DNA from: Mortierella sp. BCC40632
Lineage: Eukaryota > Mortierellomycota > Mortierellomycetes > Mortierellales > Mortierellaceae
Reading direction: 5' to 3'
DNA length: 64,000 bases
NCBI GenBank assembly: GCA_011634665.1
Contig: WAEK01000024.1
Location: 323,001 to 387,000 of the forward strand
The translations under genes were made by a program, and so were the position numbers. The notes below the pieces were generated by a model. It worked only from the letters and a program-made list of their open reading frames with translations, was not told where the DNA came from and made no database searches. Below are positions 32,837-47,243 of this stretch, in pieces; position 1 is the stretch's first letter, and every line of letters starts with the position of its first letter.

Positions 32837-34101
32837 AAATGCTCCCCTTCTTTCTCCCCCTGCATGCTATGCTACTACTACTACTCCTACTACAGTAGGC
32901 AAGACCCGCGTCCACTGTACCTGAAAACCAAGAGAAACAATATACTTGGAATTGGGCGAAAACTGCAGTGCTTGGACGCCAAATTTATGACCATGCAATT
33001 CGCCGACAAGCAGCTGCGATGCTACCTCCCAAACGAGAATTCGCGGTTGATGACCCATCTAGAAGATAAAAAAGAAGAAGGGGGTTCAGGAAGGCAAAAA
33101 GCGTACGAGTTAGTGCCAGACAACTCTCCCCTACTCCCCCTCACCCTACAATCCCTCTCACTCTCTCTCTCTCTTTTCTTTCTTTCACACACGCACACCC
33201 CTTTTTGTTTCTTTCTTTACTTACCTCTCCAATGGCAAGGAATTGACCATCAGGTGAAAAGGACAGGCACGAGATGGGCTTGGGTTTGATACCCATTTTG
33301 TTGCCACCGCTACCACTGGGGGTATCCGTGGAGGTGGGAACCAAGCCAGCCATGGGATTAACGCTTCCAGCACCCATGGAATTGTGCATCCATTGCGAAT
33401 TGGACGATCCCCCTCCAGCTCGGGGCGAGCCGCTCGCCAGGCCTCTCGAGCCATAACCATGCGAGCCTCCTGATACACCTCCTGGACCCGCGGAAGATGC
33501 AGCAGAACCCGATGAAGAACCAGTAGCTCCTGAACCAGATCCTCCGACTCCTGAGGACGATGATACACCATCGCTCCCGGGGGTCTTGAGAGTGGAACTA
33601 CAGAGGAGTCCGACCTGACGGTCGAGTTTGTGGTTGTAGAGGACGACGACACATCCGGCCGCGTACGCGACTAGATCGTGTGTTCCATTGACGGAGAGGA
33701 TCATGGGCTTGTTCGAGGTCAGGCCAAGGACCCGCTCAAGTTTTAGCTAAAAGGGAAGGGGAGAAAAGTATGTGTAGGGCATTGTGGGAGAAGAGGAGAG
33801 AGAATGTGTGCATGGGGTAGAAGTGGAGGAGGAGGAAGAGGAGGAAGAAGAGGTGGTGGTGGTGGTAGGGGTGGTGGCGTGAAGATGGCGAAATGAGAAC
33901 CATGTTCATTTTTCTTTTTCTTTTTTCCCAGAGACATTTGGGTCGGGTGAGCAAATAAAAAAAAAAAGGCGTGTTTTTTTTTTTTTTTTCCTTTTTTTTT
34001 ACCATGCATTCCTGTTCCTTCCGCTTTCGCCGCATGCCAGAGCTGGTGTTGGCGGAAGAGGATGCATGGGAAGAGGATATGCGACCGGTCTTCCGAAGCA
34101 T
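27653..34101 (-). CDS. WDR62/MABP1: WDR62/MABP1-like WD40 scaffold protein
   Basis: Eleven exons: 34101-34003, 33746-33225, 33058-32921, 32696-32625, 32501-32403, 32197-31947, 31819-31537, 31404-31155, 31037-30926, 30824-30539, 30442-27653 (1633 aa). A short basic N-terminus leads into a double WD40 propeller: [140 protein letters not shown]. Order and wording match the animal MABP1/WDR62 family of JNK-pathway and spindle scaffolds. The last exon adds about 750 residues that are disordered, Ser/Thr/Pro- and acid-rich, ending in a helical, coiled-coil-prone segment ([17 protein letters not shown]..). Gly/Ser-rich insertion near residues 75-150. The exact partner in fungi cannot be read from sequence. 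Intron 1 starts GTAAAA. Confidence 0.88.
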
Positions 34102-34365
34102 GTTGTGAAAAAAAAATGGGAATAAAGTAGAATAGGAGAACGGTCAATGTGAGTGTGGTGCCTCCTGCTCTGTTGTTACTGTCGCTGTCTACTGCTGTCG
34201 TTGTCGTTGCTGTTTTGTCGGGGGTGGAGAGACAGAGAGATAAGTCAAAGGATTGAAGAAAAGGATCGGTAATGAGGATGGAGAATAAAAAAGTGCAGAG
34301 GAAAAGAAAAAGAGAATGAAGGATCGCGCGAGTGCCTCCTCTGCGAATGCAGTTTTATAAACGGA

Positions 34366-34420
34366 GATGGATGGATGGATGGATGGATGGATGGATGGAA
34401 TGGATGGATGGAATGGATGG
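34366..34420. repeat. (GGAT)n microsatellite
   Basis: About thirteen GGAT units, some shifted by one base, about 265 bp upstream of the WD40 gene start. Confidence 0.8.
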
Positions 34421-34592
34421 AGAAGAAAAAAAAAAGGATGGGCGGAGAACAAGATGTGCGCGGAATGAAAGAAAGAAAGAAAGAAAAGAGAGAAGGAGAA
34501 AGAGAGCGAGAAAGAAAGTGAGAAACTGCATTCCGGGTGCCACACGGTGGCGGGTGGCAGTAGGAAGACCGACCGTCCGTCCGTCCAACGAA

Positions 34593-34625
<33 letters not shown>

Positions 34626-36404
34626 CTCTCTGGCGGAGTGGCCAACTGGACACTGACATTGCATTGGACAGTGAATTATATGAGGCCAGGCACCAAAAGG
34701 AAAGGCCAACGGGGAGTGGCCCACTTTGCCCACGAATCCTCCGAGGACCCAACTAAGGAAAACGCCTCCAGCCAACAATCACCTCTCTCGAACCACTCAT
34801 CTTTTCCCGACATGTGCCTTGCAGCAGCGGTCGTTGAGAAGAAGAAGAAGAAGAAGGATGGGGGGAGGTAAAAGGCACCACCACACACACAGTGTCTCTC
34901 TTTCTCTCTCAAGAAGGGGAAAAAAGAAAAAAAAAAATGTCAGTTACGACTAGAAATCCCTTTCCTGTCATGTTCTATAACAACCTTTTTTTGGATTCTA
35001 CCCGTCCGTCTGCTCGTTTTAGTTGTCTGTCGAAAGGTCTAAAGAAACAGGCTCGTCAGTGTCGATCCTGAATATCCTAATCATGGTGATGGTGATGATG
35101 ATGGGTGTTGACGGAGAAAAGAGTTGGGAGACGTTGAAGAAGGCCCGCGCCAATGGAAAGGATGACCCATGTGGTCCTGTTGTCCACAGCTCAGCTCAGC
35201 CTTGTTGGCAAAACAGTCAGTGCAACACAACGGTCCTCTTCTTCTTCTTCTTCTCCCCCTGTCTCTCTCGCCAAGCGCGCGTCCCTAAACGCGTTCTTTG
35301 ATTGGTAGAGATGTCACCCTTAACAGCAGAAGGTCTTTCTGTAACAAAAGGTTCCCTCTTTGCATGACATGACCTTTTCTTCATGCTCCAGGTTGTGCAT
35401 CCATCGGTTGAACATTTTTCATATAGTTTTCATACTTTTTATCATTGCTCTGGCTTCTTGAGCTCAATAATGTTTATGGGTCCCCCCCTATGCAGAGTAT
35501 TGTCTTCTTTCTTCTACTCGAAAAAAAAACGACTACTACTACTATCCGCACCCTTTTCTTGCTAATCACGCTTTTTTCAGCTCTCATTCACTCTTTCTCT
35601 CTTTCTCCCTCCCCCCCCTCTTCTCCTCTCCTTCCTCCCCTTTTCCTTTTTGCTCTAGTCATCTTCATTCTCATTCTCTACCATGTGAACACACTCACCT
35701 GTCCCATCTCATCTCCTCGTCTTTTTTCATTTGATACTGTGGTTGTGATGCAGCTCATTTTCACCCTGGCTAAGAAGCCCTTGTTTGATACTTTTTTTTT
35801 TTTTTTTCTCTTTTTCTGGATGGTTGGTTTGTTTGAAGATGGTGTCTGTTTGGTGGGTGGGTGGGTGTAACGGACAGAACAGGGTCATTTTGTCGTTTGG
35901 GATGGAAAAAAAAAAAAAAAAAAGGAGTGAAAGAGCAGATGGCAGTAGAGAAGGATTCTTCTATGCAGCAAAGTTGAATAGGCAGGGGAGTGAGGAAGAG
36001 AGAGAGTGTGTGTGTGTGTAAGAGAGAGAGAGAGTAAAAAGAGAGTTGCAGTGTGTGTGTGTGTGTGTGTGGTATGGTATGTGGGTATGAGAGTGAGAGT
36101 GAGAGAGAGAGAGAAAGACACACACACACACTCTCTCTCTCTCTCACAACAAGTTCTCATGGGATGGGAGAAAAAGTCGACCCAAACAGGAAAGAGCCGA
36201 GTGCTTGGTCAACAACGCTATGGAGAAGAAATTATTTTTGGCAAAGGGTCAATTGCGGGGAAACAAACAGCGTCTGCAGGCGCATGCAGTGATTGGCCGA
36301 GAGAGAGAAGGGAGAGAGAGTGAGAGTGAGAGAGAATGAGAGAAAGAGAGACACAGACAGACAGGGGAGAATGAACTCATCCCCCCCCAGTCCGATGTAG
36401 TCCA

Positions 36405-36447
36405 GCCCAGCCCAGCCCAACCCAACCCAACCCAACCCAACCCAGCC
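36405..36447. repeat. CCCAR(C) short tandem repeat
   Basis: Five-base units CCCAG then CCCAA repeat about eight times. The complementary strand is G-rich (TTGGG repeats) and could form G-quadruplex-like structures. It is too short and too far inside the sequence to be telomeric. Confidence 0.65.
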
Positions 36448-36582
36448 AGCGTGCGAAAGTAAACCCCAGGGCGTAGTCTTTTTCTTTTCCCGCTATTCTC
36501 ACTCTCTCTCACTCTTCAAAAGCTGTCTGTGGATGGTAAACTGGCCCTGATGAAGGGGTCCCATCTCCTGCCATACCTCTGT

Positions 36583-36615
<33 letters not shown>

Positions 36616-36807
36616 CTCATTCTCGACTCTCTCTTTCTCTCTCTTTCTCTCATTCTTTCTCTCATTCTCTCATTAAATTAAATTATCCTCTGCCATCCTA
36701 CCACCATCATCATCTCTTTAAGAAAAAAAAAAAAAAGTAGTCACAAAGCTTTTGACAAGTTTTTATCCCACGGACACACTCACTCAGTCACTCACTCGAC
36801 ACAAACA

Positions 36808-38622
36808 ATGGCCCTCATCCTCGACTCAACCCCAACCCTTGTCCCTTCCTTGCGCCCTCCAGAGCCAAGGAAACTACACCCTCTCCTCTTGCCTGAAATC
36901 ATCACCCGTGTCGGCCAGTTCCTCTCTCTCTGGGTCCAGCCCGGTGATGACCCTTTCATGCTCTACTTTACTCCAAAGGACCTCTTGAACGCCTGTCTCG
37001 TCTGCAAGGCCTTCCGCGCCAGTCTCTTGCCCACGCTCTGGTACGTCTACGACGGCTACCGCATGCGTGATGTCCCTCATGATGTCCTCATCAAGTACTC
37101 GCCCTTCTTCAGGATCATCACCAGTACCGGTTCCTTCAAGGGTCCTTTCCATTGCAAGAACCTCGTCGAGCTCTCTACCGTCTACGGTCAGGAATGGTCG
37201 CGAGAGTTGATCATTTCTAACCCAGGCTTGAAGCGACTTGCCTGGGGTGGACCCTTCAGTAGAAGGATCGAAACATTAGAACAATTGCGCGAGTGGGAAC
37301 AAGAACTCAAGGCAGTGCTTGTCCTAGGTAATCTGGACCAGCTGTCCACCTCTGGATTCAGCTTGGGAGAAGGTATCTTTGTCAAGGTCCTGAGAAACAA
37401 TGCCTCGCGTCTGCGCAAACTCGCCGTCTCTACCGTCGCTGGTGTGACCTCGCTTCAAGGCCTGGAGCTCCCACACGTTGTGGATCTCCACGTGACTTTT
37501 GGCGCGTCTATGGACAGCGCGCCCGCTTTGGTCGACTTGGTTCGTTGTTGCCCAAAGCTCCAGCACCTTTCGTTGGCGGGCTCCAAACCGCATCGGCCCA
37601 ACCCTCCCGTGCATCAACTTTCCTTCATGGGTCCACCGCCGCTCCCCAACAACAACAACAACAACAACAACAATAATAATAATATTATTATTATTCAGAA
37701 CAACAATATACCCAACAATGCCGCCAGTACTCCGCTCCTGTCGTCTGCATCTTCCTTACCCAGTGATGAATTTGATGTGATGCGTTTAGCTCAGAATTTG
37801 GCAGAGTGTTGCCCTGACTTGGTCTCGATCGTCTTTTCAAGTGAAAGGTCCAATATGAACATGGTTCAGAGTCATTGCTTCCTCTCCTCTGCCGAATGTG
37901 CCGCCTTGGTTCGAAGTGCTCCTCGATTGCAAAACTTTGTGGCCGAGGTTCCTGTCCTGGACGATGGTCTTGTCTCGGCCCTTATGACTCGTCAAGAAAC
38001 TCTTTCAACTCTAAGGCTTTACCTCAAAAAGACTGAACTTGAACACGAAACGACGATTGTGGATCGGTCTCGAGAGATGCGATGTGTTCGACAACTCAAG
38101 TCGACCGCGTTTCGAAAACTTGAACATCTTTGTTTAAAGTGGGATATGGATCTGGTAGAGCAGCAAGAAGAATTACAACAGCTAGAGATGTTTGTAGATG
38201 AATCTTGGAGTCCATCCTTGGCCTTGTCTCTTCAAAAATTGGAAATTGGAGGATTGTTTGTGCCTAGGACCTTGCAAGAGCAAAAAGGACAACAGGAAGA
38301 ACAAAAGCAGCAGCAGCAACAGCAAGAGGACCCACAAAATCAACAACAGCAACAACAACAACGCCCACCAACAACCGAAAAGTGGGAAGCAATTTCAATT
38401 CCAGAGAGATCACCAACACGTCTTGGAATTCACTCGACGATCTCACAGGAAGGGATCTACCATCGGCATGAACAACAACAGGGGCGTCATCGTTTGTACC
38501 GCCATGCAGATCCGGAACAGTCCATGTTTCTGCATATTGAATCCCTGGTGGGGCTTCGAGAGCTTTCTCTCAACTCGGTTGACTATCGGCGCAAATCCTT
38601 GGTACACAAGTCTATCCTTTGA
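36808..38622 (+). CDS. F-box/RNI-like protein with poly-Asn and poly-Gln tracts
   Basis: Single uninterrupted exon, 604 aa. The N-terminus (about 18-75) reads as an F-box: LPEIITRVGQFL, then FTPKDLLNACLVCKAFRASLLPTLWYVYD. The rest fits an RNI/leucine-rich fold (LRKLAVSTV, LVDLVRCCPKLQHLSLAG, LEHLCLKWDMDL, LRELSLNSVDYR), the common architecture of substrate receptors in SCF ubiquitin ligases. A run of about 12 Asn (AAC/AAT codons near 37650-37684) and Gln-rich runs near residues 495-525 are insertions of low complexity. The start ATG follows a pyrimidine-rich leader. The protein ends shortly after the last LRR-like motif, so a slightly truncated C-terminus cannot be excluded. It is convergent with the PPR gene, 324 bp away. 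Substrate unknown. Confidence 0.85.
   Translation: MALILDSTPTLVPSLRPPEPRKLHPLLLPEIITRVGQFLSLWVQPGDDPFMLYFTPKDLLNACLVCKAFRASLLPTLWYVYDGYRMRDVPHDVLIKYSPFFRIITSTGSFKGPFHCKNLVELSTVYGQEWSRELIISNPGLKRLAWGGPFSRRIETLEQLREWEQELKAVLVLGNLDQLSTSGFSLGEGIFVKVLRNNASRLRKLAVSTVAGVTSLQGLELPHVVDLHVTFGASMDSAPALVDLVRCCPKLQHLSLAGSKPHRPNPPVHQLSFMGPPPLPNNNNNNNNNNNNIIIIQNNNIPNNAASTPLLSSASSLPSDEFDVMRLAQNLAECCPDLVSIVFSSERSNMNMVQSHCFLSSAECAALVRSAPRLQNFVAEVPVLDDGLVSALMTRQETLSTLRLYLKKTELEHETTIVDRSREMRCVRQLKSTAFRKLEHLCLKWDMDLVEQQEELQQLEMFVDESWSPSLALSLQKLEIGGLFVPRTLQEQKGQQEEQKQQQQQQEDPQNQQQQQQQRPPTTEKWEAISIPERSPTRLGIHSTISQEGIYHRHEQQQGRHRLYRHADPEQSMFLHIESLVGLRELSLNSVDYRRKSLVHKSIL
37647..37695. repeat. (AAC)n/(AAT)n/(ATT)n trinucleotide tract inside the F-box gene
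   Basis: AAC and AAT triplets encode a poly-Asn run, followed by ATT triplets encoding Ile. The frame is kept through the tract, so length changes would alter only the homopeptide. Confidence 0.75.
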
Positions 38623-38946
38623 CGATCCTGTAATTTGAGCAGCCTTTTTTTTTTTTTTTTTTTTTTTTTTCTTTGTTTTGGGGGTGGGGTCGAGTGTGAG
38701 CGGGGGGAGAAGAGGAGTGAGAAAAAAAAAAATCTCAACTCCTATTCTTCCCCACACCTTTTTCTTTCTTTCTTTTTTTCTTTTCTTTCCTTCATTCTTG
38801 AAACCATTCCCATTTTATATATTTACACACACACACACACACACACGCATCTAGCATCTTAATAGCATCCATTTTCTTTTCTTTTCTTTTTGAATACTCT
38901 TAATATTTTTAAATATATATAAATGTATATATAAACTCTATTTCTT
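38623..38946. other. Convergent 3' flanks of F-box and PPR genes
   Basis: 324 bp holding a poly(T) at about 38646-38670, a (CA)n tract at about 38826-38846 and AT-rich sequence suited to 3' end formation of both transcripts. No separate gene. Confidence 0.5.
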
Positions 38947-41900
38947 TTATAATGCAGAATGGTCATGTTGGGTGAATGGTTCGTTTCCTCCTGTCGAAGA
39001 ATGTTGCTTGGCCTTGGCACTCTCAAACGATTGTCGAAGTCGTCGACCATCCTTCGTCATATTCGCTTCTCCAATCACTCGTGGAAGAATCACATTCAGG
39101 GCCCAGTCTGCTTCTTGAAGCATCTCGGGCGATCCTTCCTTGATACAGGTCTCAATATACTCACCCAACACATACTTGTTCACATACACCAATCGCTGCT
39201 TGCTTCGATCATGACTCCATGGACCCTTGGGTCGTGGTCTCTTTGGCTTGAAATCCGATGGCGTCGAGACGGTTGCAGGGTGGTTAAAGAGCAATGACCT
39301 AGATCCTTGACCTTCATTACCATCTGGACTACCGAGGAGCGACTTGTCAATAGAGTCATTGGTAGTAGAAGACGATGAAGAAGCCCAAGACTGTTTCTTG
39401 GTCTCGCCCGTCAAGTAATGCATCACCACCTGAGCATCTCTCAACCTCTCCTTTGGTCCATCGTTGAACCCAGTCGACATGCGCTTGTTCATATCTATCA
39501 ATTGACTACGCTCACGCAAATGCGACAGCAGCAACAAGTTCAAGATGGAAGCCGTCCTGGACGAGACAGGCACTCGCTCGACAAGATGTTCGACAGGAGT
39601 CGCAAACTTGGCCACTCTTGCTGACAACTCTCGGTTCGAGACTTGGAGAACAGAAGGAGTGGGATCAGAAAGATCGTCTTCCAACAACAAATGGTTGAGC
39701 TGGTATCGTTTCTTGGACTCAACTACCATCTTTTCGAGCAATTGTCGTTCATTGGCCACATACTCCTTGAACAACTTTCTGGCTCCTGCATAGTCGCCTC
39801 GTTTTGTGACCGAGTACTCCATCAGGAACTCGTAAAACTCGCCACTCAACTCCATTCCACGGTCACGCATCTCTTCCAACAGAGCTTGACCCTCGGTCTC
39901 GGTACCCTCCAGCATCAGACATGCGCGGACAAGTGGCTCATACCACTCTCTGGTCTTTTGAATCTCCTTTGAGAACTGAACCACCAACGACCGAGCCGTG
40001 GCCGTGTCCCGAGTTCGAATACAACAGTTCAGCAGACCTGTCATGATGGCAGGTGTAATGGCAACTGTAGGCACCTCCTTGGTCAGATCATGACGGACAT
40101 ACCGGAGAACATATCTTGCCAACTTTTCTTGACCCTGAGAGGCACCAATGACACTCTGGTAAAGCGTGGCATTTCGTTCGATACCAAGCAAAGGTAGCTC
40201 CTCCCACCGACACAACAACTCTTCCAGTCGGTCACCAAAGGCTAACCCTGCTAGGACTGTGGCGAGTGTGGTCGAATCATGGTAAAGATGAAGATCCGTG
40301 TTCTCGACACCTGTATCAATCGATCCAGAAGAAGCCACAGAGGTTTTAGATCCCAAGGTCTGCTCTGATACAGATCCAGATTCAGAACTGTCCTCCTTGA
40401 AGCCTAGGACCGACTTCATTCTCTCCTCAACCTTTTGAATCAACTCGAGACTCACTGGGTAAAGCTGACTGGCATACATCCACTGACCAGCCGCAAAGGG
40501 AGAATGCGAATACAATCCACAACAGGCATCCAACAGAGGCTTAAAGTCTTGAGCACTGGTTGGTTGATAACCCTCTCGGATCATTTCCTCAAAGACATTC
40601 TCCACCTTGGCAAAGACCTTTCCATCCACACGCGATGGACGAAACTGTCGTGTACGAGACAAGCCTTCCATCAGGGTGAGATAGGTGCTCTTGAGTGGTT
40701 TGAGTCCCTTTTGCTTCATCTCTTCAATGAGCACTGCTGCATGTCTTTCGATCGGCCAATGTTGAGAGTCCAACAGATTCAGTCGAGTGCCCACCTTCAT
40801 GGCCCAGTCATAGTCTTCCACATTCAATTCAGAGCGTGGAATAGAGTTCATGATTTCCCTTGTTCTCGTTTCCAGATACTCGGCCTCCATTCTCTCGAGT
40901 ACGTTTAGCTTTGGAGGAGTCAACATTCCAGGAAGAACATTCTCGGGCATGACATCCGATTGACGGTTCTTGAGCACTGTCGAGTTGGCATGGATCATTC
41001 GTTCCAATGCCACGGCACTAGACTGAATAAAGAGTCGACCGAGCTGAACCAACTGTTGAGGATCAAAGAGCTCTTGACCATTTTCCAAAGGTTTCTTGGT
41101 CATATCAGAGCATGTCTTGTAATTCTCTCGGATCAACTCATAGTCTCCAGTCTTGACATGTTGACGAGCAATCGCAAGAACTGGTTCGAGTGTGGGCAAG
41201 GTGTGGACGGTTGAATAAAGAGTCTTGACAATCTCCATGGCTCGTCCTGTGGAGCCAACATTGGCCAAAGCCTCGGCCATGGCCATGTAGAGTCGAGCGT
41301 TGGACTTTTGGAGAGGTTCCAGTCTAGGGATGATTGCCTGGATTTTCTTCTTGGCTCCTGCATTTCCAAAAGCCTATTTTTTTTAAAAAAAAAAAAAGTA
41401 GAAAGGAGAAATGACTCTTTGAAGTTAGATACGTAGCTATTGTCATATCTTTCATGCCAACACGCATAGACACAAGTACATATTTTTTTTTAAAAAAAAA
41501 AAAAAAAAAAAAATTCAACGGACCTGAAGAACATAGCCCCACAATTGATCATCCATCTCCACACCTTCAGCCTTCATCAATTGATCCGCCATCAAATACG
41601 TGGTCGTATCCAATTCCTTTCTTAAAGGATGACTAGGCAACAAAATCGTCGTCATGGCTTTTCCTCCTTCACTTAACCGAGCCGCTTCATGAATACATTC
41701 AAACATCCCCTTCCACAGCGCTGCATTCAACGGCAAATCCAATTCAGGCAATTCCCACAACTCGGGTGACATCACAGCAGGCAATCGTCCATGTCGAATA
41801 GCATCCACAAGGATCCAGGCCGATTCCCAGGATCGTCTCCCTCCTTGATCCAAACAAGAAAATGATGAGGGAGAACTAGCCACTTGAAGCAAAAGTAACA

Positions 41901-42817
41901 AGGTTTCTTGATCCGGTTGAATATCAGCTTGGCCATGATGAATCGCTTGACGACTCATCTCGGTCAAGATCCCGATCGCACTCTGAACAGGATCCAATGC
42001 TGATCCAACAAGCGCATCATTGTTGTTGCTGTTGTTGTTCACAACAGTAGTAGTGGTGGTGGACGAGAGAGATGCAAAGGCCTGAGGAGTTGTAGACAAG
42101 GTCTTGAGCAAGAAATGATACACGTCCTTGTTAGTGGATGAATTAGTGGCGGTGGTGGTAGCGTTGGTAGCGGTGGTGACTCCTGCTGAAGTGGATCGCG
42201 TCATGGACGATGGCTGGAAAGCAGAACAAGCGCGTTGGAAACCCTCATAGTCTGCTTTGATCAAATATTGCTCCAGTTCTTGAATGGTGGCGTTGGATCC
42301 TGAAGAGACAGTGTTAGAAGTTCCAGCAGGTGGTTGCGTGCTATAGACTATTATCAAGGCCAATAGAGAAAGAAAGAAAGAAAGAAAGAAAGACAGAAAG
42401 AGAGGAAAGATGGAGGTAAAGTAGGAAGAGGGCCAAGCACTTTTGTTAGCCAGATTCGTTCTTTTTCGAATAATAAAAAAAAGAAAGAAAGAAAAAAGAT
42501 ACCCTCACAAAAGGAGTAGAGAAAAACATACATCGTTGAGGCCATTGAGTTCGATAGCAAGCAACAAGCTCTCTATGGTATGCAGTAGCAGTGGCAGTTG
42601 CAGTGGACCTTGTCGCTGCCAGTCGCGACTGACAGGCAAGAGTAGAGCCAGCTCTGGAAGGAAGGAGTAAAGATGTAGGGAGGAGCTTTGCCGTTGGTTG
42701 GGTTGAATGCAAAAGACCAGAGGGGGAGGTGGTAGAGGTAGGTTGGATACGGGCCCTGCCCGTGATCGCCCTGCCCAAGGGAGATCCAGCCTTTGCTGTC
42801 CTTGCAACAGAATGCAT
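38947..42817 (-). CDS. Mitochondrial PPR-type RNA-binding protein
   Basis: Exons 42817-42532, 42347-41524, 41373-38947 (1178 aa; intron phases 1 and 0). The first 90 or so residues are rich in Arg, Ser, Thr and Ala with almost no acid (MHSVARTAKAGSPLGRAITG..), typical of a mitochondrial presequence. Later sequence consists of helical pairs resembling pentatricopeptide repeats: LYMAMAEALANVGSTGRAMEIVKTL, KSTYLTLMEGL, VFEEMIREGYQPTSAQDFKPLLDACC, GLLNCCIRTRDTATARSLV, LLEEMRDRGMELSGEFYEFLMEYS. It probably acts in mitochondrial RNA processing, stability or translation. A Thr/Asn/Ser-rich insertion lies around residues 150-190. I cannot assign a specific yeast orthologue. Confidence 0.75.
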
Positions 42818-43391
42818 TTGAAAGGAGTGACTAAAAAGGAAGAAATGTGAAATTGAGTTCCCAATGGGTAAGAGGGGGGAATGGGAACAGATCAGCCCAA
42901 GAATGGATTCCTCGAGTCTGAATAAAAGCGCGTGTGAGAGGTAAGGTAGAGTGAGGTCGGGTCGAAAGGGGAGAGTGGGGGAAAGGAAGAAAGTGTGAAG
43001 AAGAGTGGAGAGAGAGAAAAAAAGTAATGAGCAAGTAGCTCAAGAGAGTGGATCCAGTCAAGGTCCCGTTCGTTGGAATCAAGTCCCACTTGGAGCGGGT
43101 CGTTAGTAGAAGATCAAGACCCGGCGAAGAGCAGGATAGAGCAAGAGAGAGAGTAGGAGTGAGAAACTACCAAGAGAGTCACAAAAAAACGTGACCCACA
43201 AGCCACACACAAAAAAAGAGAGAGAGAGTTTCGAGCAAAAGATGTATTTCTATGCGACTACGGTCAGAATGGAGTGAGAGGAGGAAGAGGGGGAGGAGAA
43301 GGGATTATACATGAGATCAATGGGAGAAGAAAATAGAGAGAGAGAGAGAAAGAGAAAGAAAAAATGTCGACACTATCCTTCTTCTAAACAC
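42818..43391. other. Promoter of the PPR gene and 3' flank of the E3 gene
   Basis: 574 bp without a gene. GA-rich tracts lie at about 43143-43155 and 43337-43360. Both neighbours are on the minus strand. Confidence 0.5.
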
Positions 43392-46080
<2,689 letters not shown>

Positions 46081-47243
46081 GGTGTGACGGATGGGGAAGA
46101 ATGGGGAGAGAGATCGATGGATGGGATGAAAGAAGAAAAAGAAAAAGAAGAAAAAAAAGATGGATGGATGGAAGCGGAAGAGAAAAAAAAAAGGAGAGAG
46201 AGTCGGGAGGAAATAGAGAGTGGGTGAGTGAGAGTGAGTGAGTGAGTGAGAGTGAGTGAGTGAGAGGTGAGGTGGTGAGTGAGGAGAGATAAAAGACTGT
46301 TTTGATTTTTTTTTTTTATTTTTTGACTGGGTTGGGTTGGGTCCTGTCTGTCTGGGTTGAATAGCCCTTGTGTGTGTGTTGTTGTGCTGGGGAGAATTAC
46401 AAGTGTTGTGTTGTTTGCCGCTCTCTCTCTCTCTCTCTCCTACACTTCTCTTTTATATCGCCCGTTCTGTCCTGTCCTGTCCTGTCCTGTCCTCCAGTCC
46501 CATATCACATCATCCCCTGTCTTGTTTGCTCTGTTGGTCCGTTTGTCAGACGGCTGATGCCGCGTCGTCCTCTTTCTCTGTGGAGATCGGAGCTTCCGTC
46601 CCCTGCCGTGCTGATCTAGTCATGGCCACTGCTCAGCTCTCTCACTCGCTCACTCTCTCTCTCTCTCTCTCTGCCCCAACGTTCCTTCCTTAATTGCCCG
46701 CCCCTGTCTACACTCACTTTTCTCTCTCTCACTCTCTCTCTCCTGCGACACCCGGTTCCTTTCATAACTCTCTTCCATCCTTCCTTCCTTCCTTCCTTCC
46801 TTCTCTCCCCCCCCTCTCTCTCTCTATTCAGGGACGACTTTCTCCTTTGGGCGGCAATCCTAGGAAAACGAATCCTGACCTCTTAGCGAGCCACACAGAC
46901 CCAAACAGCCAAAGATGCTTCGGACCCATCTCCCTCTTTGGTGCTCCCACCGAACCGAGCGCAGCGCCACCACCACCGCCACCGCCATATTTCCTCTTCC
47001 TCCTCTAATACTCTTATTCCTAATTATCCACCTCCGCTCCTCTCATCTCGTCTCATGACAATGATGACAAAGCAAATCCCTTTTTTCCCATTCCAGTCAT
47101 CCCGTTCCTTTGTTTCCTTTTGCTTCAGGTCCCTCTCCCGGAATACCCATGCTGGCACCCCTGGCCTCTCTCTTTCTTTTTGCTTGTTTACACTTTTTTT
47201 TTTTTTTATAAAACTCATCTATCTACATAGAAGACGAACAATC
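46081..47243. other. Promoter of the E3 gene and 3' flank of the LRR gene
   Basis: About 1.2 kb without a gene. It contains GA-rich sequence with GTGA repeats (46210-46280), a (CTGTC)n repeat at 46468-46492, (CT)n at about 46649-46672 and (TTCC)n at 46773-46803, and a poly(T) near 47195-47209. Confidence 0.55.
46468..46492. repeat. (CTGTC)n pentanucleotide repeat
   Basis: Four to five copies of TGTCC/CTGTC about 400 bp upstream of the E3 start codon. Confidence 0.65.

Larger units (their letters stand above)
34102..36807. other. Divergent promoter region between the WD40 and F-box genes
   Basis: About 2.7 kb with no credible gene, between two head-to-head genes. It is very rich in simple repeats: (GGAT)n at 34366-34420, (TC)n at 34592-34627, (GT/GA)n at about 36005-36145, a CCCAA/CCCAG repeat at 36405-36447, a poly(T) at about 36590-36615, and TC-rich sequence ending 100 bp before the F-box start codon. 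Pyrimidine-rich tracts before start codons are common in fungal promoters. Confidence 0.55.

Noticed and set aside
33141..33652. Alternative open frames antisense to or shifted from the WD40 gene exon 2
   Set aside because: Shadows of the Gly/Ser-rich insertion; only the chosen frame joins to neighbouring WD40 exons with correct phase.
36405..36447. CCCAA repeats considered as an interstitial telomere
   Set aside because: The unit is five bases and does not match the usual fungal TTAGGG/CCCTAA repeat.
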